From Palaemon carinicauda (taxonomy: Eukaryota; Arthropoda; Malacostraca; Decapoda; Palaemonidae), in assembly GCF_036898095.1 (NCBI RefSeq), contig NC_090744.1, positions 13,235,143 to 13,299,142 on the forward strand: a stretch of 64,000 bases of DNA, in the 5' to 3' direction. Of the stretch, positions 52,367-63,999 are shown piece after piece (positions within the stretch are counted from its first letter, which is position 1; every line of letters begins with the position of its first letter). Made by a program: the position numbers and the translations under genes. The notes below the pieces were generated by a model that did not search any database, had not been told where the DNA came from, and was given only the letters and a program-made list of their open reading frames with translations.

Positions 52367-52639
52367 ATTCACACCCAGGGGGGTGGGTAGAGACCAGCAT
52401 TACAAGTTGACATTATGAGCTAAGTATTCCGTATTTCATTTTAGCAGTTATTCAAAATAACAAGCATAAAATAAATAAGTACCTGGTAAGGAAGACGACT
52501 TGAACAATTACTCTGCCTTTTTAAGTACGTCTTCCTTACTGAGCCTCGCGATCCTCATAGGATGCTGAGCGACTCCTAGGACCTGAAGTATGAAGGGTTG
52601 CAACCCATACTAAAGGTCCTCATCAAAACCTCTAATCTA

Positions 52640-53880
52640 GGCGCTTCTCAAGAAATGATTTTGACCACCCGCCAAATCAAGTAGGATGCGAAAGGCTTCT
52701 TAGCCTTCCGGACAACCCAAAAATATTTCAAGAGAAAGATTAAAAAGGTTCTGGAATTAGGGAATTGTAGTGGTGGAGCCCCCACCACTACTGCACTCGT
52801 TGCTATGAATGGTCCCAGAGTGTAGCAGTTCTCGTAAAGAGACTGGACATTCTTAAGATAAAAGACGCGAACACTGATTTGCTTTCCCAATAGGTTGCGT
52901 CGAATATATTTTGCAGAGATCTATTTTGTTTAAAGGCCACGGAAGTTGTGACAGCTCTAACTTCGTGTGTCCTTACCTTCAGCCAATCTTGGTCTTCCTC
53001 ATTCAGAAGGGAATGAGCTTCTCGTATTAACAGTCTGATAAAAATAGGATAAAGAATTCTCTGACATAGGCAAAGATGGATTCTTAACTGAACACCATAA
53101 AGCTTCAGACGGGCCTCGTAAAGGTTTTAAAATAGAACTTAAGAGCTCTTACAGGACATGATACTCTTTCTAGTTCATTTCCAACCATATGATAAGTTTG
53201 GAATATCGAACGATATTGGTCAAGGCCGAGAAGGCAGCTCGTGTTTGGCTAGAAAACCAAGATGTAGAACATGTAGCCGTTTCGGATGAGAATCCGATGT
53301 TCTTGCTGAAGGCATGAATCTCACTGACTCTTTTAGCTGTGGTTAAGCATATCAGGAAAAGAGTCTTAAAGGTGAGATCTTTCAGGGAGGCTGATTGAAG
53401 TGGTTCGAACCTGTCTGACATAAGGAATCTTAGAACCACGTCTAAATTCCAACCAGGTGTAACCAAACGACGCTCCTTCGTGGTCTCAAAAGACTTAAGG
53501 AGGTCCTGTAGATCTTTATTGTTGGAAAGATCCAAGCCTCTGTGACGGAAGACTAATGCCAACATGCTTCTGTAACCCTTGATAGTGGGAGCTGAAAGAG
53601 ATCGCTCTTTCCTCAGATATAAGAGGAAGTCAGCTATTTGAGTTACAGAGGTACTGGTCGAGGATACGGATATTGACTTGCACCAGTTTCGGAAGATTTC
53701 CCACTTCGATTGGTAGACTCTAAGGGTGGATGTTCTCCTTGCTCTAGCAATCGCTCTGGTTGCCTCCTTCGAAAAACCTCTAGTTCTCGAGTCTTTCGAT
53801 ACTCTGAAGGCAGTGAGACGAAGAGCGTGGAGGCCTTGGAGTACCTTCTTTACGCGTGGCAGACGTAGCAGGTCCACCCT
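52640..53880 (-). pseudogene. DIRS tyrosine recombinase, frameshifted (element C)
   Basis: The N-terminal half (53170-53877) is open and keeps TTAKRVSEI, but its end runs out of frame after ETATCSTSW. The C-terminal piece with FYLKN and YENCYTLGPF reappears in another frame at 52648-52890. In this copy the RT C-terminus (LHALRLTAFRVSKDS) runs in the same frame into the recombinase, owing to a small deletion. Confidence 0.85.
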
Positions 53881-54895
53881 TAGGGGAAGAGTTCTGGGAA
53901 CGTCTACTAGCCATCGAAGTACCTCGGTAAGTTATTCTCTCGCGGGCCAGAGGGAAGCAACTAGCGTCAACTTTGTCCCTTCGTGAGAGGCGAACTTCTG
54001 CAGTACCTTGTTGACAATCTAGAACGGAGGGAATGCATATAGATCTAGATGAGACCAATCTAGTAGAAAGGCGTCTATAAGAACTACTGCTGGGTCCGGG
54101 ATAGGTGAGCAAAGTATTGAGAGCCTCTTGGACATCGAGGTTGCGAAGAGATCTATGGTTGGCCGGCCCCAGGTGACCCAAAGTCTCTTGCATACATCCT
54201 TGTGGAGGGTCCAATATGTTGGAATTATTGTCCCTTCCTACTGAGACAATCTGCTAAGACATTCAAGTTGCCTTGGATGAAACTCGTTACTAGTGAAAAG
54301 TCTAGACCTGTTGAACAGGAGAGGAGGTCACTTGCGAACTCGTACCATGTCAGAGAGTAGGTCCCTCCTTGCTAGGAGATGTACATCAAAGCAGGGAGTT
54401 GACCGTTTTCACCTCCACTACTTTGCCTTGAAGGAGAGACCTGAAGCTTTTCCAGGTCAGACGTACTGCCAGAAGCTTCTTGCAGTTGAAATGCATTGTC
54501 CTTTGACTCGAGTTCCATAATCCCGAGCATTCCCTACCGCCTAAGGTCGCACCCCAGCCTACGTCCGATGCGTCTGAGAAGAGAACGTGGTTGGGAGTCT
54601 GAACAGTCAGGGGAAGACCCTTTCAAAGGTTGATAAAGTCCTTTCATCAAGTCAGACCAGACTTATCTTCCGGAAACCGGGATCGAGACCGCTTCTAGCG
54701 TCTTGTCCTTTTCCAGTGAAGAGCAAGATGAAACCGAAGAGGACGGAGGTGTAGTCTTCCAAGAGACACCAATTGAACCACGGATGACAGTGTCCTAACC
54801 AGACTCATCCACAGCCTGACAGGGCCGTGTTCCTTCTTCAGCATCTTCTGGATGGATAGCAGGGCTGGGGGTTGATCGTCTTGTTCAGCCATGTC
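53880..54895 (-). pseudogene. DIRS RT/RNase H remnant (element C)
   Basis: Homology starts at LLSIQKMLKKE (about residue 309 of the B protein) and contains broken RNase H and methyltransferase-like parts. The RT palm, including YLDD, is deleted. The join to gag-region sequence is at about 54895. Confidence 0.75.
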
Positions 54896-57014
54896 CTCAT
54901 CAGAGGGTTCCTCATCCGAAACTGATGAGGAAACGGCAACGGAGTGGGCAACGTCTGACTCGCTGAATCCGGTCGCACTGGTGGATGCGTGACGGAGCCG
55001 GACACAAGATCATGGTACTGCTGCACAGTCTGTGAACTGTCAACCATGGGGACGCGAGGAAGTACAGCGACAACCCGAAACTGTCTAGACTGTCTGGGTT
55101 GTGCAGACAACCCCTTATCGGGTTGCTGAGGTTGCCGCACTGCGTCACAACAAGTCACCTCTGCTGGTTGTTGAACGTCTTCCTAGTGACACACTGAACG
55201 TCCAAAACCACCTCCGAGAGTCGCTTAACGTCAACGTGCGACTGGCAACCCACACTGGGTCGCACCGGTGGAGGAACCATCTCAACTGGCGGACGTGAGT
55301 AGGATACCTCAGCGTCAACAGGGCGTACAACCAACCGGTAGGAAGGTTGTTGGCTAGAAGGTTCTTCTCCGTAAAAAATCCTCTAAAAAGGACTAAGCTT
55401 GGACTGCATGTCTTGCAACAAAGCCCAAGGTCTATGGGAGAAGGTGTGGCAACAGACGGGGTTAGCGACTGAAGCGGAACCATTTACCATCCCTGGAAGC
55501 ATGTTATGCTTCAATTAAAGTCCATAGGAGGCTAAGCAGCTTAAGGCTCCTCTCCAAATGACAGAGGCCTCAAGGGAAAATCAGAAGGAGGGAGAACAGC
55601 ACTTTCTCATCTACAGGAACCATGTCCGAGAAAAGCTAGGTTATCTCAGTGAGGGTTTCACTGGTGCATAAGCAGCAGACCAGAAGGCAATGTTATGTAA
55701 CTGCTTGACAGTCTGTGAACTGTCAAAAACTGAACTGTCAACCACAACAGGTGCGTGAGGACATACAGCACTGGTGCATAGTAGCAGACCAGAAGGCAAC
55801 GTCATGTAACTGCTTGACAGTCTGTGAGTTGGCAACAACCAAAGCTGTGTGGGGAAGCCTCAACTCCTGACTGACTAGTCTGCTGCGGGCGAGTGGCGGT
55901 AACCACAGTGTGTTGCGGAGGCTGACACACCGTGTCAAAACACGGCAGCTTGTGGTAGCTCACGCACGGCAACGGAGTGCTCCGTGTGTCTGTGGGAGTC
56001 AGCATGCGTCTGGCAGGGTCGACTGCGCATGGGTGGAGGAGCTCTCACAACAAGAGTGTGGGAGCAGGAAGCCATGCTGGGCGCACAACCGTGGCAGGCT
56101 GTAGGCCAACGGGTGCATCGTCAACCTTCTCCGCAGTCGGAGTGTGGGAGCTGGCAACAACAAAAGCGGAGTGCTGGTGCGTGGGAGGGACTGCCGTGGG
56201 TTGCGGAGCATGCCGCATTGCGTCGAAACACGGCAGCTTGACAGCACCTTCCCACTGCTGATGCGGTAGCTCACGCATGTCAACGGAGGGTGCAGCATGA
56301 ACATGCGTCTGGCAGGGTCGACTGCGCATCGGTGGTGGAGCTCTCACAGGTGGAGTGTGGGAGCAGGCAGCCGCAGTATCTGCTGAGCGCACAACCGTGG
56401 CAGGTTGTAGGTTAACAGGTGCAGTGTCAACCTTCTCAGCACGATACTCCTGCATGAAGGAAGCAAGCTGAGACTGCATAGTCTGCAGCATGGACCACTA
56501 GGGCCTACAAAAGACGGCAACAAACGGAGCTACTGTCCGTTGTGACTGAGGGTCTAAAACAGCTGGTGCGGCAACAGACGGAGTTACTGCCTGTTGCGGT
56601 ACCACCTTGCCTCTCTTGGGAGGTGTGCAGTCGTCGGATGACTGCAGCGAGTCCGAACTGACCCAGTGGCTACACCTAGGCCGTTGGACTTGCGCGGAAG
56701 GGACCGACTTGCACTTAAAAAGCTGCAAGATTTGGTCCATGGTTTCTAAGAGAAACCTCTTCCGCAGACGAGGAATAAATGGGCTCTCTCGTCTTTGTGT
56801 GGGTGGGGCGATCACGTCGGCAACGTGTGTAGATACACCCGAAACCACCGAGGGAAACGTCTGTTCGTCGATCAAGGCCTGTGGAACCCATAAGTCGTTC
56901 GACATTACTTCTCCCCTGGGCTTGGGAGCTTGTAAGAGGTCCCGGACTAGGTGAACAACTGGCACGAACAGACGAACCCTCGAACGCAACACTGTAACAC
57001 TTTGCGCATATCAC
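54896..57014 (-). pseudogene. DIRS gag remnant with internal tandem duplications (element C)
   Basis: Fragments resemble gag (RASCSPSPGPLTSSQAQG, SDSLQSSDDCTPPKRGK). The middle has expanded: GCGTCTGGCAGGGTCGACTG occurs at about 56004 and 56305 within a ~300-bp direct repeat. A ~120-bp repeat (CTGGTGCATA...CAGACCAGAAGGCAA) is at 55660 and 55768. N-terminal Cys-rich domain missing. No intact frame. Confidence 0.75.
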
Positions 57015-58240
57015 TTTATCACTTTTGATTTTCTGTTTGCACTTATTTCACTGAAATCGAAACTTTAACTGATTTCTACCTGAAACACGCAATCCTATCC
57101 TTCATTAAAAGGTAGTAATTGCGAAAACAGTTTTACAATGCAACAGAAAAACATAATTAAAGATAAAGAATTCAGTGGCTGGAAAAGAGACTAAACACTA
57201 GATCAAATAAACTACGTTTAAAATCTCTCACCGCATAAAGCCTGGGAACAAGAATAAAACTCTAGAAACGTTTTACCTTCTTCCCCTACAGCGACTAGGG
57301 AGAAGAGTAAAAAACGAGAACAACGTTACCTGCTTGAACGAAACGTTTATTCTCCTCTCTCTCCCTCTGTCTCTATCTCTCTCTCTCTTCTCTCTTGACT
57401 TAGAACCTGAGAGAAGAGCCCAATTATATATCGTTAAAACATATTATTTGCTAAAGGAAAAAACTGAAAGGTTTCCCAAATAAAAAGTTCCTTTATTAGA
57501 ATTTAAACCATTTAAGCTAAGAAAGAATGAACGAAACGCTAGAATCGGTTTACTCTTACTGCAACGTGAAACCGTGAAATACTCTCTCTCTATCGTAACG
57601 ATAGAGCGCATGTTGAACGTTCTGAACGTCAACAACTGCGGAGACTAAACTAAACGTTAGTTCATCTTTGAAAACAGTACGAGACTATCAAAGAAATTCT
57701 TTCAAAAACATAAAATTAAAAAAGTATAAATTCTTAAAAGGTAAATACGATATGCTCAATGTTAATTAACTTCGGTTCCAAGTAAGGACCGCCTACTATT
57801 AGGAAAGGTCGCATATAAACAAACATAAAAATTAATTTTTATAAGTTTATAATAAATGGAAAGTTAATCGAAGAGGCCTATAAAGGCGGAGAGATATAAA
57901 ATAAATAGATCTATAACTTGTTAGCAAAATTACCAAAAACCTAAACACACTTCCGTCTAAGGGAAGGGTCGGCCATTTAAAAGTGAAAGAGAGTCCATAC
58001 TCTCTTCGTCACCAACACTTCCGTCTAAGGGAAGGGTCGGCCATTTAAAAGTGAAAGAGAGTCCATACTCTCTTCGTCACCATAATTAAATCTATCCAAA
58101 ACGAGTTCAAGTTTTGAAATGAAGATAAAACACCTGCATAGCGAAAGCTCAAAACTGGAATAGTGTACTTCACCAAATCGTTGTGAAAACAAATCCAGTT
58201 AGGGACGGCGTATTTAGTAGGTCTTGCCTGTGGCACGACA
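57015..58240 (-). other. Long 5' leader of element C
   Basis: Close to the leader of element E. Contains a (CT)n run near 57370-57395 and a 67-bp direct duplication (57947-58013 and 58014-58080, TTCCGTCTAAGGGAAGGGTC). Confidence 0.65.
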
Positions 58241-58416
58241 GAGGGAAAATTGGTTCTTTGTTGACATCGAGTACTTGAGTACCTACTTGACAGATGGCGC
58301 TGTTGATGTACACCCCCACCTGTATAGCGATCGCTGGCGTATTCCTCCCGTAGGTTTTTTCTGTCGGGCAGCAGGGATGCAGCTATATGATCATCGGGTA
58401 AGTTTGATATTGAAAA
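58241..58416 (-). repeat. Right (5') inverted terminal repeat of element C
   Basis: Inverted copy of the left repeat, ending TTTGATATTGAAAA before host (TTA)n. Confidence 0.88.
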
Positions 58417-60087
58417 ATTATTATTATTACTAGCTAAGTTACAACCCTTACTGAAAATGCAGGATGCTATAAGCCCAAAGGGCTCCAACAGGGAAAATAG
58501 TCTAGTGAGGAAATTAAGGAAAAAGATGTGTGACTGAGTGTACCTTCATGCAAGAGAACTCTAACCCAAGACAGTGGTACAGAGGTTATGGCACTACCCA
58601 TGACTAGAGAACAATGGTTTGATTTTGGAGTACCCTTCTCCTAAAATAGGTGCTTACAATAGCTAAAGTCTCTCTTCTATCCTAACCATGTAGAAAGTAG
58701 ATACAGAACAATTACAGTGCATTAGTTAACCCCATGAGCGATAAAAAATTGTTTGGTAATCTCAGTGTTGTCAGGTGTATGAGGACAGAGGAGAATGGGG
58801 AAAGAATAGGCCAGACTATTCGGTGTATGTGTAGGTAAAGGGAAAATGAGCTGTAACTAGAAGGGGATCTAGTGTAGTAAAATCTGGCCAGTCAAAACGA
58901 CCCAATAACTCTCGCAGTAGTATCGTGAAAAGTGGGCCGCGGCTGTATGTAAAATGATATATATTTTGAATACTGCGATAAATGCTGTGATATTCTCAGA
59001 CAAGTCCCAGGTATGAGGAACTGTTGCCTTATCTACAGGAGCTCAGATTTACTAAGCTACAGTTGTTGTTGGAAAAGCAGGATGACATAAGCCCAAGGGC
59101 TCCAAGTGGGTAAATATTCAGTTTAAAAAGAAAGTAAGGAAATAATTAAACTATATGAGAAGTAATAAACACTTGAATTAAAATATTTTTAGACCAGTAA
59201 CAACATTGATTTAGATCTGTCTTAAATAAACAATGAGGAAAGACTCCTGTCAGCCTGTTCAACATAAAAAACATTCGCTGCATGTTAGAACTTATGGATA
59301 GAATAAGCCGAATGAATAGAGGAAATGGGAGTAGAATTGATGTATGTAGATGGAAATAAAAATTCAAAGAATATAAATTTGTAATGAGGTTTCTTTTGTT
59401 TTAAGAACAAGAGATTTGTTTTCATGTCAGAACATATACGATTAAAAGCCAAAATTATTTACGGCCAAAATACTACAAATTTTAAAAATAAGCTGTATTT
59501 TTCCTAGCTATACAAACCCGAGTTCTTTATAAGGCTTACCTCCGTTGTTTTGTTACAACAAAATTGATAAAATATCGAGGGGTTAGCCACATTGTACGGT
59601 TGCAGATTATTCCCACCTGGCTCAGGGTGTCGGAGCTAGCTCCTTTGTTATCACTCTGTTCTTGGTCAGGACTTGTCGCATGAATGAGGTGGGAAATATG
59701 AATAAACTAGAGGGGCACCCAGTAGAGCGCATTCCTCACCACAGAAGCTTGCACTTAAACCTTGACCTTTGACCTTGACATGTATTAATGTGCGTTGATT
59801 TTCATACACTCAAATATGAACCAAGTTTGAAGTCTCTGTGACAACGATGTACAAAATTGTGGCTGATTACATGAATTGAACATTTTCCTTGACCGTAACC
59901 TTCCAAAATTTAATCATTTGCAGTTTTTAACATAGCAGTTTAATCCCTGCAAGTTTCATTTCTCTACGATTAAAATTGTGGCCAGAAAGCTGTTCACAAA
60001 CACACACACACAAACAGGAGGTAAAACATAACCTCCTTCCAACTTCATTGGCAGAGGTAATGATTTAGATTTGTATAGCCAGGAAAA
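58417..60087. other. Host flank, copy 2 of duplicated locus (segment 3)
   Basis: Equals 20767-22431 with rare substitutions. Carries the same family T (58417-58660, 59040-59155) and family S (59702-60066) repeats. It ends at AGGAAAA, where element D starts; copy 1 is uninterrupted there (22430/22431). Confidence 0.9.
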
Positions 60088-60285
60088 ATGTTATTTTCAT
60101 TAGTAAAATAAATTTTTGAATATACTTACCCGATAATCATGTAGCTGTCAACTCCGTTACCCGACAGAATTCTACGGAAGGGATACGCCAGCGATCACTA
60201 TACTAGAAGGGGGTGTACTCACCAGCGCCACCTGTGGCCAGGTACTGCAGTACTTCTTGTTGACACCACCTCAATTTTTCCTCGG
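60088..60285 (+). repeat. Left (3') inverted terminal repeat of element D
   Basis: Closely matches 4993-5187 of B; the inverted partner is outside the window. Confidence 0.85.
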
Positions 60286-60326
60286 TCCACTGGTTCTCTA
60301 TGGGGAGGAAGGGTGGGTCAATTAAA

Positions 60327-60418
60327 TCATGATTATCGGGTAAGTATATTCAAAAATTTATTTTACTAATGAAAATAACATTTTTCAATATTAAACTTAC
60401 CCGATAATCATGTAGCTG
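60327..60418. other. Internal complementary region of element D
   Basis: Joined complements of both ends as in B. It predicts the unseen right end to be ATATTGAAAA(A). Confidence 0.85.
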
Positions 60419-60813
60419 ATTCACACCCAGGGAGGTGGGTGAAAACCAGTGTACATGACTATAAGATAGCTAAGTATCCCGTATTTCATATTATCAGTTA
60501 TTCAAAATAACAATGAAATTATAAGTACCTGGTAAGGAAGTCGACTTGAACCATTACTCTGCCTTTAATAAGTTCGTCTTCCTTACTGAGCGCAGCGTTC
60601 CTCTTAGGAGGCTGAACAACCCAAAGGTGCTGAAGTATACAGGGCTGCAACCCATACTAAAGGACCTCTACACAACCTCTAACCCAGGCGCTTCTCAAGA
60701 ACGAATTGACCACCCGCCAAATCAAAAAGGATGCGGAAGGCTTCTTAGCCTACCGTAACAACCAAAAAACAACAATAAAAGCATTCAAGAGAAAGGTTAA
60801 AAAGGTTATGGGA
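60419..60813 (-). other. 3' spacer of element D
   Basis: Non-coding, similar to 5323-5720. Confidence 0.5.
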
Positions 60814-61986
60814 TTAAGGGAATGTAGTGGCTGAGCCCTCACCTACTACTGCACTCGCTGCTACGAATGGTCCCAGGGTGTAGCAGTTCTCGTAAAGAGA
60901 CTGGACATCTTTAAGATAAAATGATGCAAACACTGACTTGCTCCTCCAATAAGTTGCATCCATAATGCTCTGCAGAGAACGGTTCTGTTTAAAGGCCATC
61001 GAAGTGGCTACAGCTCTCACTTCGTGGGTCCTTACCTTCAGCAAAGCAAGGTCTTCATCCTTCATGTGAGAATGGGCTTCTCTAATCAGAAGCCTTATAT
61101 AATACGAAACTGCGTTTTTGGACATAGGCATCGAAGGTTTCTTGATTGCACACCATAAGGCTTCTGACTGTCCTCGTATAGGTTTTGACCTATTAAGATA
61201 GTATTTCAGAGCTCTGACAGGGCAAAGAACTCTTTCTAGCTCGTTACCCACCATGTTGGAAAGGCTAGGAATTTCGAACGATCTAGGCCAAGGACGTGAA
61301 GGAAGTTCATTCTTAGCTAAAAATCCGAGCTGTAAAGAACATGTTGCTGATTCGGATGTGAACCCAATGTTCTTGCTGAAGGCGTGAACCTCACTAACTC
61401 TTTTAGCTGTTGCAAGGCAGACGAGGAAAAGAGTTTTGAGAGTAAGGTCTTTGAAGGAAGCTGACTGGAGAGGTTCGAACCTAGGAGACATAAGGAACCT
61501 TAAGACTACGTCTAGATTCCAGCCTGGAGTGGATAAACGACGTTCTTTAGAAGTCTCGAAAGATTTAAGGATGTCTTGAAGGTCCTTGTTGGATGAAAGG
61601 TCCAAACCTCTGTGGCGGAGAACTGAAGCCAACATACTTCTGTACCCTTTAATCGTAGGAGCCGAAAGGGATCTCACATTCCTTAGATGTAATAGGAAGT
61701 CAGCTACTTGGGTTACAGAGGTATTGGTAGAGGAAACTGCATTGGCTCTGCACCAGCTTCGGAAGACTTCCCACTTGGATTGGTAGACTCTACGAGTGGA
61801 TACCCTCCTTGCTCTGGCAATCGCTCTGGCTGCCTCCTTCGAAAAGCCTCTAGCTCTAGCGAATCTTTCGACAGTCTGAAGGCAGTCAGACGAAGAGCGT
61901 GGAGGTTTGGGTGTACCTTGTTTACGTGAGGTTGACGTAGAAGGTCCACTCTTAGAGGGAGAGTCCTGGGAACGTCGACCAGCCAT
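60814..61986 (-). CDS. DIRS tyrosine recombinase (element D), ~390 aa
   Basis: Start at ATG 61986, the equivalent of 6893 in B; the open frame goes on upstream only as an RT shadow. Catalytic Arg196, His321, Arg324, Trp347 and Tyr357 are all present (TAKRVSEV, HEVR, YWRSKSVFASFYLKD). Overlaps the end of RT by 274 nt in another frame. Joins circular element DNA to target DNA. Confidence 0.88.
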   Translation of the reverse strand: MAGRRSQDSPSKSGPSTSTSRKQGTPKPPRSSSDCLQTVERFARARGFSKEAARAIARARRVSTRRVYQSKWEVFRSWCRANAVSSTNTSVTQVADFLLHLRNVRSLSAPTIKGYRSMLASVLRHRGLDLSSNKDLQDILKSFETSKERRLSTPGWNLDVVLRFLMSPRFEPLQSASFKDLTLKTLFLVCLATAKRVSEVHAFSKNIGFTSESATCSLQLGFLAKNELPSRPWPRSFEIPSLSNMVGNELERVLCPVRALKYYLNRSKPIRGQSEALWCAIKKPSMPMSKNAVSYYIRLLIREAHSHMKDEDLALLKVRTHEVRAVATSMAFKQNRSLQSIMDATYWRSKSVFASFYLKDVQSLYENCYTLGPFVAASAVVGEGSATTFP

Positions 61987-63974
61987 TGTAGTACCTCTGT
62001 GAACCATTCTCTTGCAGGCCAAAGGGGAGCAACCAGCGTCAGCCGTGTCCCTTCGTGCGAGACGAACTTCTGAATGACTCTGTTGATGATCTTGAACGGC
62101 GGGAATGCATATAGGTCGAGATGGGACCAATTCAGCAGAAAAGCATCCACGTGAACTGCTGCTGGGTCTGGAACTGGGGAACAGTACAAAGGAAGCCTCT
62201 TGGTCATGGAGGTGGCGAACAGATCTATCGTAGGCTGACCCCACAAGGTCCAAAGTCTGTTGCACACGCTCTTGTGAAGGGTCCATTCCGTGGGGATGAC
62301 TTGATCTTTTCTGCTGAGGCGATCTGCTGAGACGTTCATGTTGCCCTGAATGAACCTCGTTACCAGAGTGAGATTTAGACTTCTTGACCAAATGAGGAGG
62401 TCCCTTGCTATCTCGTACAGCTTCCTCGAATGGGTCCCTCCCTGCTTGGAGATGTAAGCCAAGGCTGTGGTGTTGTCAGAGTTCACCTCCACCACCTTGC
62501 CTAACAGGAGGGACTTGAAGTTCATTAAGGCCAGATGAACTGCCAGCAGCTCCTTGCAGTTGATGTGGAGCGTTTCCTGTTCCTTGTTCCATGTTCCCGA
62601 GCATTCCTGTCCGTTCAAGGTCGCGCCCCAGCCCGAGTCTGATGCGTCCGAGAAGAGATGAAGATTGGGGGTCTGAATCGCTAACGATAGACCCTCCTTG
62701 AGAAGGATGTTGGTTTTCCACCACAAGAGAGTAGTCTTCATCTCTTTGGTGACAGGAATAGAGACTGCTTCGAGCGTCAAATCCTTGTCCCAATGAGCTG
62801 CTAGATGGAATTGGAGAGGGCGGAGGTGGAGTCTCCCTAACTCGACGAACAGGGCTAACGATGACAGGGTCCCTGTTAGACTCATCCACTGTCTCACCGA
62901 GCAACTGTTCCTCTTCAGCATGCTCAGGATGCATTCTAGGGCTTGGCTTATCCTTGGGGCCGATGGAAAAGCCCGAAAAGCCTGACTCCGAATCTCCATT
63001 CCCAGGTAAACGATGGATTGGGAGGGAATGAGCTGGGACTTTTCTAAGTTGACCAATAGACCCAGTTCCTTGATCAAGTCCAAAGTCCAGTTGAGACTCT
63101 CCAGACAGCGACGACTTGTGGGGGCTCTTAACAGCCAGTCGTCTAAATAAAGGGAGGCTCTGATGTCCGATAAGTGGAGGAATTTTGCAATATTCCTCAT
63201 CAGATGCGTAAACACCATAGGAGCTGTGCTTAGGCCAAAACACAGGGCTTGGAATTGGTACACAACCTTTCCAAAAACGAATCTCAGGAAAGGTTGGGAG
63301 TCTGGATGAATAGGAACGTGAAAGTAAGCGTCTTTCAGATCCAACGAGACCATCCAGTCCTCCTGCCTGACCGCTGCTAGGACCGACTTCGTCGTCTCCA
63401 TAGTGAACGTCTGCTTGGTGACATAAGCATTGAGCGCGCTGACGTCCAGCACCGGTCTCCAACCTCCTGTCTTCTTGGCCACCAGAAAGAGACGGTTGTA
63501 GAAGCCCGGGGATTGATGGTCCCGGACTATCACCACTGCCTTCTTCTGTAACAGGAGCGACACCTCCTGGTGTAACGCTAGCCTCTTGTCCTTTTCCTTG
63601 TAGTTGGGAGAGAGGTTGATGGGAGAAGTGGTCAGAGGGGGATTGCGGCAGAATGGTATCCTGTAACCCTCCCTTAGCCACTTGACAGACTGGGCGTCTG
63701 CACCTCTTCTTTCCCAAGCTTGCCAGAAGGTCTTGAGTCTGGCTCCTACTGCTGTCTGGAGAGGAGGAGAGTCAGTGTTTGCCTTTTGAAGTCTTGGGAC
63801 CTTTCCTAGACCTGCCCCTGGAAGAGTCTGGACGGGTACTTCCTCGGCTGGGGGCTCTGCCACGAAAGGGCGGAATAAATCTCGTAGCAGGAGTATCGGC
63901 CACTGGGGTGCGGTAAGTTCTGGGAACTGAAGGAGCAACCTTAGCCTTACGAGCTGAAGAGGCCACAAGGTCAT
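61713..63974 (-). CDS. DIRS reverse transcriptase/RNase H/methyltransferase-like protein (element D)
   Basis: 753 codons from ATG 63974, but the first ~37 overlap gag and are not conserved as a start in B. RT motif A Asp212, YLDD at 276-279; RNase H Asp443, Glu475, Asp500, Asp551; FPPF at 624-627. Full length and without damage. +1 frame relative to gag. Confidence 0.9.
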   Translation of the reverse strand: MTLWPLQLVRLRLLLQFPELTAPQWPILLLRDLFRPFVAEPPAEEVPVQTLPGAGLGKVPRLQKANTDSPPLQTAVGARLKTFWQAWERRGADAQSVKWLREGYRIPFCRNPPLTTSPINLSPNYKEKDKRLALHQEVSLLLQKKAVVIVRDHQSPGFYNRLFLVAKKTGGWRPVLDVSALNAYVTKQTFTMETTKSVLAAVRQEDWMVSLDLKDAYFHVPIHPDSQPFLRFVFGKVVYQFQALCFGLSTAPMVFTHLMRNIAKFLHLSDIRASLYLDDWLLRAPTSRRCLESLNWTLDLIKELGLLVNLEKSQLIPSQSIVYLGMEIRSQAFRAFPSAPRISQALECILSMLKRNSCSVRQWMSLTGTLSSLALFVELGRLHLRPLQFHLAAHWDKDLTLEAVSIPVTKEMKTTLLWWKTNILLKEGLSLAIQTPNLHLFSDASDSGWGATLNGQECSGTWNKEQETLHINCKELLAVHLALMNFKSLLLGKVVEVNSDNTTALAYISKQGGTHSRKLYEIARDLLIWSRSLNLTLVTRFIQGNMNVSADRLSRKDQVIPTEWTLHKSVCNRLWTLWGQPTIDLFATSMTKRLPLYCSPVPDPAAVHVDAFLLNWSHLDLYAFPPFKIINRVIQKFVSHEGTRLTLVAPLWPAREWFTEVLQWLVDVPRTLPLRVDLLRQPHVNKVHPNLHALRLTAFRLSKDSLELEAFRRRQPERLPEQGGYPLVESTNPSGKSSEAGAEPMQFPLPIPL

Positions 63975-63999
63975 GAGTGTCCTTCTGAATAAGGGCCGC
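63772..63999 (-). CDS. DIRS gag-like protein, C-terminal part (element D), cut by window edge
   Basis: The last 75 residues of gag, open to the window edge (AALIQKDTHDLVASSARKAK at its start, basic tail ending SKGKH). Same as the C-terminus in A/B with substitutions. Confidence 0.8.
   Translation of the reverse strand, partial: AALIQKDTHDLVASSARKAKVAPSVPRTYRTPVADTPATRFIPPFRGRAPSRGSTRPDSSRGRSRKGPKTSKGKH

Larger units (their letters stand above)
52032..58416 (-). mobile_element. DIRS-type retrotransposon, element C, defective
   Basis: The termini are related to but different from A/B (ACCCGATGATCATATAGCTG instead of GATAATCATGTAGCTG). ICR present. RT lacks about its first 305 residues, recombinase is frameshifted, gag is rearranged and lacks its Cys-rich start. 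Its insertion point, ATAAAAATAT|TATTATTACTAGC, is within a few bases of that of element P in the other copy. Confidence 0.9.
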
